Source of the DNA: Latrodectus hesperus
Lineage: Eukaryota; Arthropoda; Arachnida; Araneae; Theridiidae
Length of the DNA stretch: 64,000 nucleotides
Direction of reading: 5' to 3'
Assembly (NCBI GenBank): GCA_037975125.1
Contig: CM075862.1
Coordinates: forward strand, 17,189,125 to 17,253,124
In this document: in pieces, positions 30,942-44,800 of the stretch
Layout of the letters: every line of letters starts with the position of its first letter
Numbering within the stretch: the stretch's first letter is position 1
Program-made: the position numbers and the translations under genes
The notes under the pieces: model-generated
Seen by the model: the letters and a program-made list of their open reading frames with translations, nothing else
Databases searched by the model: none
What the model was told of the DNA's origin: nothing

Positions 30942-33900
30942 GTAATTAATAAATGAACTTTTATTTTAATTTTCATGATTTGTCTTTTATTTTGTTATAA
31001 TGTTTTTTATTTAATGCTTTTAATTCATATTTTGTCTAAATCCAACAATATACTTGATGTCAAAAAATGATAAGTGTATGATCCCTTAAAGTTGAAGAAT
31101 GTTATTTTAAGAATAAAAAAATTTCATTTGTAGTTAATTTTTTTAATAAATTAATTTTAATTATGTAAATTTAGTTCTCCGCTGGTAACTTTTTTCTGCT
31201 ACGTTTCCAAAACATTTGACGACCTTTTACTATCAACAACTTTATTTCAACTCTTTTTTTATTTCATAATTTTATGCTATGTTGCTGTATTATTTAATTA
31301 TTAAATAACTTTAAATTTTAGAGTTTCTACATCAGTTACGTCCTAATAGGTTAAAATGGATAAAAAAACAATGAAAATTTGGGATTTGCCCAGAATGGAG
31401 GAAGAATCTGTCTGATTCTTTCAAGCTAAAGGCATTTTGCCTAAACTTGCTACTTGTGATAATAATCATGAGATGAAGTTGTATTTCGAAGAGGGAATTC
31501 AATGGCGCTGCAATCTATCAACTTGTCACATTAAAAAAAGCATCAGGAAAGGCACTTTGTTCGAGTCATCAAATTTGAGTTTCTTGATGTGTGTGAGGTT
31601 TATTTATAGTTGGAGCGAAGAATTAACTTCAATTAAATGGTGTGAAAAGCAATTGGAAATCAGTCACGGAACAGTTGTGGACTGAAATAACTACATGCGT
31701 GAGGTTTGTGTGGATTCCTTGCTTAAGCGTCAACTACGGAAAAAAAAGGAGGACCTAATAAGAGCGTTGAAGTGGATGAAAGTGTGTTCATGAAACGTAT
31801 AAAACAATGCAAGATGGATTTTGCCACAACTATGAATTTTCGTTTGAGTTTGCCGTGATACAAACGAATGTCTCCTTGTGGTTGTCAAACCGTTCCATGA
31901 GTATTATATTAAAAGCCATTAAGGAAAATATCGAAAAAGGAACTTAATATATTCTGATTCGTGGAAATGATACTGCACTGAAAAACTGGAACAGGAAAGT
32001 TTCGAACATTTCAAAGTGAACCACAAACACAGTTTTGTCGAGCCTGAAACTGGAACGCATATGCAAAAGATAGAAAGCCTGTGCGGTAGCTCCAAATGGC
32101 GAAATAAGAAGCACAGAGGAACAGCACGCCATCATCTGAAAAGTTATCTCGTGGAATTTTTGTGGAGAAGGGAAACGAAAGATCCATTTGAAAAAATTTT
32201 TAAACGATGTTAAAATGTTTATGCCTCTAAAGTAAAACATTCTTATAGCTAACATTTATTAACACTTTTTGTGTATACTGTGTGTTGACAACATTATTTA
32301 AAAATTTTTATGTATATACTGTTGTCGCCAATTGATGACTTCATTGGCATTTGGCGAGATTGCTTAATAAAATCATTTTCAATATGTTCCAAACCATTTA
32401 AGAGCTGAATTGCAAGAATGGTTCTTACTGCTCTAGTAGTTATTCACATTGCTTAGTTCTGGAAGTGTTCTAGATTCCAAATCACATTCTGTGGAGCTAT
32501 AATGAGGACTTCACTACAGTAACCAATAATTGGTTGTACATATAATTTGTAAATGCAAGTTGTATATAAAGAAAGAAGAGATTACTGATTTGTAACATAA
32601 AAACTTTATAAGTTTAATCGTGTCCAGTAGAAGACATAAAGAAAGTTTCTGAATTCAACTGAGAGAGAATAGTAATATTTTCTTAGTTTTCATTTTTAGC
32701 TAGCCAGCAGTGTATATTTTCAATATGTCATTTCTGTATTATTCCCTTTAAAAAATCTTTTAATCAAAGAATATACTTCTAAAATTTTTGTAATAGGGAA
32801 ATCCATACCTATATTAAAGATAGAAAAGTGAAAACTGATAAACAAGTAACAATTGTAAGATGGCAAAAATATGCTTGCAGTGAAAATTTACGTTGACATA
32901 TTCATTAAATAAGTTACAACAGTCTATCTTTGAATTTTTTTAATTAATAAAATGATCTGCTGAACTAAATCCAGTTTTTTTACTATCTATATATGTGTGA
33001 TTTTTAATTGTATTTAAAGTATAATGTACATTTTAATTATGATTGTCAATATTTTTAATGACTGTAAGAATTTCATAAATGACATAAAAAGTAAACAACA
33101 GTGAAAGAAAAGTTAAAATATAGAAAAAGAATTTTTTATAAATGACTTTAATGATATATATTATCTTGTTCTGAATCTATTTAAAAGTTTCCCAATATTT
33201 ATTTATAATAATATGAAAATGGTTTTGAAAAATATATGGGTAAATATTTCTATTTATTCATTCTAATAATTTGTATACTTTTGCATTTATAAATAATTGT
33301 AATCCATGTTTACAGGACTAAAAATTTTTAGAAAAAAGTATGTTTACTGAATTAGTCGTAAAATCTGGTTAAAATTGTTGAGTCAGTAAAAAAATATATA
33401 TGAAATTAGAGTGTGTAATCATTGCATGCATTTTATACTATAAATATTTTTCTATTTGTGCGACAACAAAAGTACTTTCATGGAATGTTTATAAAAAACA
33501 TCAATTCTATTCTTTTATATTTTTGTAGAAAGCATGTTTCTTGAAATTCACAGCGACAAATAAGAATAAAAAAGCATTTTCAATAAAAAATTATGCTTTA
33601 ATTGTTTTTTCTGAAATAGAAAACTTTTGATTTTTTTATATTAATCTTTTTATATTAAAATAATAGTATAAATGTTAAATAAAATTATTTCATTATATTA
33701 AAGAGTTATTTCAAATAAAATTAATCTAGATTATTAAAAAAGATCCTAAATCCTAAAAAACAAAACTATATGAATTTATAATTTGTAATTTCATGTATAG
33801 TGCATAAATTCATTTTAGGAAGTAATACTATTCTTTTATACAAAAATTGCTTGTTATTTTAATTGCTTTTATAAAAGTGTAAGCAGTATATGTTATAACA

Positions 33901-36900
33901 AAAACCTTATTTTACAGTATGTTCTGGCAATGGGTAAAAAATTATTAAGATTGCTTTGAAGCTGTATACATAGTAGACAACTTTTTTCAAGAATTTTTTT
34001 AAAACAATTTAGTTTTAAAATGTAATCAGTCAATTTTCAAAACATTGAGTATGTTATTTAAGTTCACGTTTACTAATATTTATTTATTGTTTTTTTAAAT
34101 TCAAGCATAGAATTTTATGTATAAATTTTTGAGTTTTCCATATTTCTTTCCATTTTTATAAATTTTATGAGAAGATACTTAATTTTTTACTCTTGTCCCA
34201 TTTATTGGGTACAAAACATTTTTCTTGCATCAGTTTCTATAAATAAAATGTACTGTTATAAATAACTAAAATTAATGTTTATTTATTAAGGTTTTAATGT
34301 AACATTTATTTTCCAGGAGCGATTGCTCTCATTAAAGACATCTCTTCTATCTGTTCAGGATTTTCATCAGACAGAATATCTCAAGGAGATAGATGTTCTT
34401 AGTTCATTATCATTATCACAGGTATTCCTTTTATATAAAATAATAAATTCTAGTTCTGTCCACATCTTAATCACTCTGTGAAGAAATAATACCGAACATA
34501 TTATTTTAAAATGAATATAAAATATGCCATGGGTGCTAAAAAAATAAAAAATTTTATGTAATGTGTATTAGAAAATAAAAAATTATTTCATTAATTTTTT
34601 AATTTTATAAATATTTATATAAAATGAAACAAAATAATTTCACTTTCTACAAAAGAATATTAAATTACTTACCTTATTTTCACTCTTTTCATGTAAAGAT
34701 ACTCTAACAATCTTTTTTATAATATATTCAATCAAAATTTTTTTATCTCTAGTATCCAACAAAATAAATAATTGAACTCATTTGCTCACTTTGCAGTTTG
34801 CTCTCTGATTGATACAAATGAGTATGTAATTATTTAATTTTGACTTTGCATATTACTATTCGCATTTGTAAATCAAAACATTTTTAGTTGTATTCTTGTA
34901 AATATTTATGTGCTATAAAACACAGTTTTTGTTTCATATAAACAGTTAAAATAAATTTTTAGGAAGTTTTTATACAAAAGCAACCTTAGAGGTAATACTG
35001 ATTTAATTAAATACAAAAATTATTTTATATTTAAATATTTTGTACATTTCTATTGCATTATTAGATACTATTTTTCCATTATTATTTTAACTAATTAAGG
35101 TACATGTATTTTATTATTTATTTAAATGACATTTAGAACAGAAAATTGTTAACATGCTTAAAGTTAAAAACTTCTGATGTATGCTTATTTATACTAAAAT
35201 AAGCATACATCAGAGTTAATAAACTATGTTGATATTTTTATTCTGTTTCACTTCTTACTTTAATTGCAATCATTAATTTTTAAATATAAATTTAGCAGTG
35301 GATTTTTGCAACTGTCCATAAAATGTTAAAAGGGAATAAAATGTGTTAATAGTCTATAAAATGTCCTAACTGATAGAATTACTATTACAACAGTGTGTAG
35401 AGGCAATCAAAAATTTGTCTATGTTTTATTTATTATTGTTATGAAAATTGGTATTCAGTATCTTTTAAATGAGAAAGGCAAAATGATTTTATCTAATGTT
35501 TTGTAAAAAAATTCTTTTGATTTTTTATAATTGCTAATACTAATTATTATTAATTTAATTAATCACTATTTTTTGATTTTTATGATTATATAATTATGCT
35601 GGAAGATCTTGTAAACTAAATTTCTCTGAAAAAGTATAGTAAATTATTATTTCTTTTTTCACAAATATATTAACTATCAAAAATATTTGCCAAAAAAACC
35701 TTACATCTTTTTTATAAAAATTTATATAAAAATTTCAGAATTAGAAAATACAATTGTGTTTTATGGCTACAAATGTTATAAGATCAATATGTGTGATTTG
35801 TTGGATAAATATATATTTCTATAGTTAGACCACACATGCATGTATGTAACATCATCATTAGAAAGAAATCTATGTTTGATGTGCAAATATTTATTCTTTC
35901 CATTTTTGTGCAGTTTTTAATAAAAAAAATATTTCTGCAATTACAATATCAAATTCTAATGTATAATTATATGGTGTTATCTTGTATAATCCAAATATAT
36001 TGCTGTCTTTTTAATGTCAGTGATTAATTTTCTTTTTAAAAAGCAACTTTTCTATAAATCTATAACACAGCATTTGAAAAATTATTTTACATAATTTATT
36101 TGATACATTATTTTAAGTCATTTAAAAATTAATTTTATATTCTTTATAATATAAATATTTCTTCATTTTTTAGGTTTCAAAATTTTGTGAATCTCTTTAT
36201 GATGCTATTCTAACTGAAACTTCTATTGCATTGTTTCTTACAGCTATTCTAAATTTTAGAAAGCCTCTGGGTATAACAATAGCTGCTACAATAATTAATC
36301 GTATTGTATTTCCTAAAGTAAGTAGTCCAAAAATCTTATCCATTTATTTAATTTATTGTACTACTTGAATTATTACCCATGTTTCAGTTGATTGTTTAAT
36401 TATATTGAAAGAAGAAAAAAATTAATTTGATAAGAGAAAGCAAATCTTAAAATGACTATTCATATGACCAGAGTGTTTGCAAGTATATGAATATAATTCT
36501 TCTTTGATACATCTAAAGCCTATAAAAAAGTATACATCAAAAAAAAAATCTTTATAATAGTGTAACTTAATTCAGGATTGTTTTCATACTGGTTGATTTA
36601 CCAAGATAATTCATTAGTTTTGCTACTTTTTAATTCTACGTATAAGTAGTTATAAAAATAATGGAAACACCTTAGATTTATAAAGAAAATAGTATCGTGT
36701 ATGACCACTTTAGGCATGCAATATAACTAATTTGCATAGGAATCAAGTCATACAGGTGCTGAAAGTGTTTAGAGGAATAGTGTGCCATTCTTCATGTAGG
36801 TACTGTGAAAGTTCTTAAAAGATGCCAATGAAGGATATCTAATGTCATTTTGAATGTTCTAAAATAGATCATAATGGCTCAATGATATTGAGATTGAAAG

Positions 36901-39900
36901 ATTGGATAAATATTTAACTTTATTCTCATGTTTATGAAACCATGGTTGGACAAGTCCTGGTCCATAAATAGGTGCATTATGATCCTGGAAAATTCAGTCT
37001 TCTATAGAACAAAGTTTGCATCATAGGATGGATCTGGTCAGCTAAACTTTTTTATATTTTTCCCCAATGACCCTTCATTATAGGACTACAATGGTCCAGC
37101 AAAATACCATAACATTTTTGCCTATTTCTTGACAAGTCTGCTTCTATATACAGTTGAAAGGTGAAAATATGATCATACACTTGTGCAGATGCCCTCCAAA
37201 TATCCACCTATCTTGATGTAAAAAAGAGTGTGAAAAATGATTTATCAGTCTATTTTATTTTCTTCCACTTATCGATTGATCTTTTTTTTAATGTGACATC
37301 ACTGTTGATGACATTTGCCATAAACATCAATGAGAAGTGGTTTGGGAATTGCTGCTCTACTGCATATGAAGGTTCCGTTTATGAATGCCTATCTGTAATC
37401 CTTGGCCTGTAGAATCTTATGTCTTGTACTGCATTTGTTTGCTTATTAGACATTACAATCTACTTCAATACCTATCGGCCTCTTTCAGTGGACTTCATTT
37501 TTCGTCCACTATTTTGTTTACTGAGTTTCTCTTACCATGCAGTGTGTATGCTGTCGTGACTTAAGACACCATAACTTTAGAAATGCCTTAAAATTGCAAT
37601 ATTTCAGTCACAATTGCTCCATGCACATGGGCTTTTACACTTTGGCTTCTTTGCAAATCTAAGAAGTTTGACATTGTAAACTTTAGAATAAAATCCAAAA
37701 CTTCAATAAAGCTACCACATATATTACGAGAATATACATTTTTTTATTTATAAAAAAACTGGTAGGTATATTTTAATACCTAATGAAGTGTATTCAGAAA
37801 TATCATTTTTTGTTCCCAGGTATTTCCTTTACTTTTAAAACCATTTGGGTGTATATATATTGTATCTCCTCTGCATTTTTTGTTATGATGAGTCAAGATT
37901 TTTCACTGAATATTCTTTACAAATGTCTAATTAATATTTAATCCAAATCAATAATTTTATATGGATCAAATTAAAAATGAGTTAAATAAATCTCAGATAA
38001 TCTAAAAAATTTTTTAAAAATTTAATAAATATTAAGGTTGTTGCCATGAAGAAAAATGGGCCAACCTATTCTTTTAAATTATGAAATCAAACAAACATTA
38101 TTCTCTACTTAAATAATTGTATACATTAACATTATTTTGTTATAGACCTTAAGAGTTAATATAATGCAAATACATTAGAAATACACTTCCTTAAGAAAAT
38201 GTTACGATTTTTTTTTTTTCCAAAAATGCAGTCGAATCAATCTTACTTTAAGTACGTAAATTGAATGCTAAAACTGGAAATGAAACAAAATTTTGCAATC
38301 ATTTCAATGAAATATGTAAATAAAAATATGTCATGGGGAAAAGTTTTCTCTTAGAAGCTAAATTGTGTATGTTACCATATTTCACAATATATTGCAACGA
38401 TTGGTTAAAAAAGATTTCAAAAATACTGACAGATGGAAATGTGTATTAAGATGCCATATTGAATTATATCATAAAGGTTTTGGGAATAATCACTTTAAAA
38501 TTAGATTTGAAATTAATCAAATATTTGGAAATTTTAATACAAAAAGCTAATGTACTGTATTATAATTGGATTTGTTTTAACATATTCTATTTATTATTTG
38601 ATATAATGTATATTAATGTATAACTTATTTTAGGCTATGTTTTTTTAGATTCTCAACTTAATATCTTCTAACTGTCGAAATGTTTCCTTGGCAATTCTGA
38701 ATTTTTCCACTGTTTACCCAAAAGCAATTATTGATGAACTGTTAATTCCTTGTTTGAAAAGAGATAGCTTAGGTAAGTCAATATGTTGAATTAAATCTAT
38801 TATAGACATTATAATTTTAATTCTGTGTAATATTAATTAACATAATGCAGCCACAAATATTTATTTTGCAGAAAATCAGACTTTAATTATTAATTACTGT
38901 ATCACTTGCTTTGTTATAATAGTTTATTTTTTTATCATAATTACATATTGTGAATTTATTAAAAATTTTACATTTTTCAAAATGTCTTTTTTAACATTTC
39001 ATGATAATAGTTTTGTGTTTAAAGAATCCTAAATGTATTTGAAGAAATATATATAATTCTTGATTCAGAAATATATATTTCTTGATTCTGAGGTTCCATT
39101 TTATCCAGTATTTAAATACTCTTTGATACTGATTGAAATTGGTTGACTCCTTATAACTTTTGATTTTAGTTCAAATATTGATCCTTAGAACTGTTGTATA
39201 CAAAAAATATTGTTTACTTATATTTATACTTACTTTTTAAATTGTAAAAAATCTAAAAAGCTCCAATTTTTAATTAGTTTTAAATTAAGGGAAGTTTAAA
39301 TATGAAATGTGAAAATTTTGAATAATTTGATAGTTTGATTTTTGAATTGAATTTGATTGAAAATTTGATAAAAAGGGTTTGAAGCTCTAGTATTTTCAAA
39401 TGAATTATTAGTTGAAATGTTAAGAATGTTAATTTTTCATATATGCTGTAAAATGCTTTTATTACACTTTTATTATTTTTGTTTATATATGAGGTTCAAA
39501 TGTGTTAAAGTGCAGGGTGTAGTAAGTTATATTAATATAATAAAGTAAAGTGTGTAACAATTTTTGAAATATATGTTTATTGAACATTGATAAGAACAAT
39601 TTTTAAAAATAAGCTCATAAACATTTTCTTTAGTGTTAGATTGCTGATTCATGTCTAATTGCATTACATAAGTTATTTAAAAAAGTGATTGTGTCATTGC
39701 TTGAATAAAAAGTATTTTTGTAAAAATTATTATTAATATATGCTTGTACTTTTTTGTTGAACCCGACTGGTAGCTTTACATAAGATGCAATTCTTTAAAG
39801 AACTGCATCCTATGTAAAGCTTTTTTTCACCGTAATTCATCACTGTTTAAGGCAGCTAATATAAAATCACAAAATTAAGGAATTTGTTATGGTTGTGTGT

Positions 39901-41754
39901 TGTTACGTTGAAGTGGTTAATAATATTATCTAAATATTTTTCATATATCTACATATAGGTATATGCATTAAATAAATTTTTAATATACTAATATTTAATT
40001 CAGAATATTCATTCTATAAAATATCTCTTTTAATATCATTAAAAAAATTTTATTAATTAAAAATATTACATTTAAATATTACATTTGAACTACGAAGAAA
40101 AATGTAAAGTCATCATTTTTATTTAAGATCTTATTTATGAATCCACATAGTTTTGTTATAATTATTAAATTAAAATTATGCTTAAATATTTTAATTTGTT
40201 TGTAAGTTATTTAAACTTGAAAAGAAAATGTTCATCTGTAAAAAAAAAAAAAAAAAAGGAATATTTGCAGCATATATTTTACCACTTTATTTACCTTAAT
40301 AATTGTGTTTTAAATTTATAAGGATTTGCTTTTTATTTATATATGTAATGACATCAAACACTTACTCATTATTAAAATAGGTTATGCTATATATTCTTGA
40401 CTTTAATAAGCTATGTAATTTATTCTGACTGAACTCAAATGAAACTTGCACAATTTCAAATTTTTATTGCAGAGTTTGAAAAATTTAGATTTATAAGTTA
40501 CACTGTAATAACAAGTTTTATAAAAAGCTTACGTAGTTCCTTTTTTCATAAATTAAATTTCATTTATTCATCAATAATAGTGCTTTTATTCACTGGTGTT
40601 ACTTATAAGTTTCATATTATTTATATTGAATACCTGATTAATGATTTTGTAGATCATATATTCTTTGAAAAAATATACTGAATGTAAAAATATACATTTA
40701 GTGAATTAGCCATCATTTTAAAATCTCATTAAAAAATGTTAATTCTTGGGTCTAGTGATAATTTTCAAATTTAGGTTAGAAATCTTACTTTTTTCTTATT
40801 TCAGTTGAACTCAATCTTGCATTTATTCAAAATCAAAATAGCTATTTATACAATACACTTTTTTATTTTATAAATGATATTATATAAATTATACATATTC
40901 TTAGTCTCTTGGTGTACTTATGCATTTATAAAAATAACTAAGAGTTTAATATAATTTATAAAAAAACATTTTATATGGTAAATACTTTGGAACTTATTCA
41001 GAATTATGTTTTTAAAATCATGAATTGTGAAAAAACCTTTTTTAATGTAACTTAAATTTTTTGATATGCACCAAATATTTTCCTTTGTTTTTAATTATTT
41101 ATGCATGAAATTAACTTTTGATAATATTTCTATCAATTATACATAACGTTTTTAAAAGATTTTAATATCTTTATTGTTTATGCATATAATAAAACCTACC
41201 TCAAAAATTATGAATAAAAAAGAATTTGTTATGAATGAAAAAGAGTTTTAATATGAATAAAAAAGAGTTTTAATTAATTAATAAAAAAGAGAAAAATATA
41301 AATAAACCAATTAATTTCTAAAAATTTTAAAATATACTTCACTTTTTAAAATTATATTATAAAAGTCATTATACATTTTTTCATACAAACATTGACAAAA
41401 CTATGAAAGTAGGAACCATTTATACAGTATTACAAAAAAACTAAGTGTAAACATGTTTAGATAAGAAATGAATTCTTCACATTTGTTTTTCATTTAGTTT
41501 TCATAATGCACATTATGTTCCATATATTTATTTTTCAAAGAGGGATTTTTAAAGAAATTTTTCAAAGCGATATTTATTTAGTGTTATACAATATTATTAT
41601 ATTTATAATTCATTTCATGTGAAATAATTATCAAAATTAAATTTTCTGTGATAAAAATATAGTCGCCGCAAAATTAGATATACTTATATCATTCTTTCTT
41701 TTCATTTTTAGTTTGCTTTAGTAAAATTATTAATTCATTTAGATATATATATAC

Positions 41755-41819
<65 letters not shown>

Positions 41820-44800
41820 GCATTTATGGTGCTACTTATCATCTGAGTTTATAAAAAAATTCTAATGTATAAGATCAGAATTAATGAATAGTAAAAAAAT
41901 TATTTTTGTTAACATACATTTTAAATAAATTTACAATTTTAATTTTTGTTTATTTTATTTAATTATTTTTTAATGTACCTTTAAATAAACTTACACAAAT
42001 ATTGTATTTAATATCAGCAAAAGTTTAATTGATATTTTATTATTTTCTGTCACAAAACTTTTTTTTAAATCATTGAGAATTATAAGTTTAAGTATAGTAA
42101 TTTGTAGTAATATGTAAACTGTAATATTTATGGCGTTTTTTTCTGAAGTCAAATATTTAAATATTATGAAATTCCACTTAAATATATAGTTGTCTTTTCA
42201 GAAACTCCTTTATTAGAAGTACTTACCAAGGTAACCAAAGTCAACCTTCCTGATGAACATGTTTCTTACTGTATAAAGTAATATTTCACTTTTCTTTATT
42301 TTATGTTTTATATTTCCATTAAATTTTAGCTTCATTGGTATCAAATAATAACTACGAATATGAAAATTTATGCTAGCAAATACTTATATCAAAAACCAAT
42401 TTTACTTTATTTATTTTAAAAGTAAATTCAAATTTATTATTTTAAAAGTAAAAGTATGTAATTAATTTTGTATCATAATTATAAATACATTTCTTAGTGT
42501 AAAAAAACTATTAATTTTTTGTCTAATAAAAAGTAATTTATTCGAAATATTTAGTTTTTAGAAATAGTAGAAATAAGTCACATGAAAAGATCTTGCTCTG
42601 CATAAACCAATTTTTCATTAAGACTATAAATAATCAAGAACTAGTTAAAGTAGTTTTAAATTTTATGTATATATTTTAATTATATTGAAAACAATCACCT
42701 TTAATTTTCTGGTGCAACTAAAAGGATTTCTTGCTTAAAAAGTCGTTGTTTTTAAAGATCTGATTCTTCATTTATTTAAAATATATAAAACGGTACTTTA
42801 ATAAATATTTAAACCATTTTATTGAAACTGAAATATAATGTAGAACAATCGTGTTTTATTTATGCCAATTTTTTTTAACCTTTTCAGAAAAGAAAAGAAG
42901 AATTTGTAGTTCACTTAATCATTCACGTTATACAGTTTGCAGCGTTCTTGCTAAGTGAATTTTTAAAAAAAGGAACTATGAACCACACAGTCTGACATCC
43001 TACAGTATAATATAGGTTTGTGCAGTGTTCTCCACAACTGGTTTTAGGGCATAAAGGTCCCTTTCAGAGAGCCATGGTTTTTGTTTCAATATCATTGTTA
43101 CAGATGCGGCAACAAATATTCCATGAAAATCTTAAGACAGTTGCCCATATCATGGCTGTAATACAGTGCATTTAAAGCCATATAGATTTTCTCCAAACTT
43201 TGTGATTCTTTAGTAAATTATTTCAGTGTTCATAGTGATCATTTCAATTGTCAGAAACTGTGTCCATAATAAATTGTAACACTTGAAGCCAATGAGCGAC
43301 TTTCATTTGTGATTGCTCAGCTTTTATCCAAAAAGCAGCTTTTCATTACAATTCATTGCTTAAACAATTCCATGCATTCAATCGTTTAACTGCAATATGT
43401 ATGACTAAAGTTAAAGATAAATATGTTTCAAAAGCTAATCAGGAATTAAATTCATTGTAATTAATTAGCACAGGTTTCAGAGATCCAAAATAAGTTTCAA
43501 TGTCATCCTTATAATTATATATATACTTTATATGCATTAAAAATACTTATAAATATAAAATGGAATAACATTTTGTTTCTCTGCTGTTTTAATAAGAGAG
43601 CTATTTTATAAAAATTTTATTGCCTATAGCTTTTGGGCGCCTTAGGCAGGTGGTAGTTAGTCAAACGTCATTTTTTTAAAGGACAACATCATAAGAAATT
43701 GCAAAATTACATCATCTTTATTACGTGACCTGTGCCTGTGGTAAATGGCACTGCAATTCTAGTATCCTAATGAACTGCTTTTTACTTTACCTAGTAATTA
43801 ATGCAATGCAGGCAGAACTTATTTTCTGAGATTTAAAACCACTGCTCATACAGGTAAAACCTGATGTAGACCTGTTTTTACTAGATTAGGAAATCAAGAG
43901 TAAATCAACTTATGGAATATGCATGACTCCTCCAATGAAATTATTTGTAGTCCATCCATGGTTGAAGTAAAACAGAAAATTATTAGTAATATAACTGCCT
44001 CTTTAGATTACAGGATAAAGAAAACTTCAGTTTTAGTAAGACTCTTATTTTAAAAAATGCCGTAAGAGCAAGGATATATCACATCATATTGCACATGAAT
44101 GATTTACCTTTGTCCTTACTCGATTGACTACTTTAGATATTCTTGATACAAAAGCATTACATTTTTACTCCATAATGATTTAATGAACAAAATGGGAGAC
44201 CCTAAATAGATGGAGCTAGGTTATTGTGAGTTTGGAACTTTTTCATGCAAAATGCCTTACCAAAGGTGTCTTGACACTCAAATCCAGTATAAAAGTTATT
44301 CAGCACATATATATATTATTGTTTCACATCAGAAACACTAATAGTCGCATTTTAAAATCCTATTTGTAACAGAGCATCTGCATGTGTGTGTGTGAGAGAG
44401 AGAGAGACAAAATTCTTTCATGTTGGTAATGATAACACCACATTTACATATATGATAATCTTTGCGATATTCATACATCAAAGTTACTTCTGTTAAACAA
44501 TAAAATTGCTTTACAATATTTTACTTTGAATATTTGCAATAATTTTCACAGATTATGATAAAAAATACTATTTTTTATACTAAATTAAAAACTTATTTTA
44601 TTTAAAATGCTTTCATGTTGCGCATTCAATGATAACTAATAGCTGTATTCTCATTTCAGGAATATTTTAAATGAATCTTTACCTACTGAAAATACATACT
44701 TAATTTTGCAGAATCTAATTGAAAGAAAGGTAATTTGTTAATTTAGTTAATGAATTTGAAATAATAAAATGTAGAAACATTTATTTTTTTCATATATATA

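Noticed and set aside
32320..32680. Solo LTR starting TGTTGTCGCC after the Merlin copy
   Set aside because: Has a TATAAAG and a plausible start but no matching end, duplication or second copy in the window.
40439..40681. 80-codon plus-strand frame in FANCE intron 4
   Set aside because: Low-complexity Phe/Ile/Tyr translation, no motif, not at splice sites.
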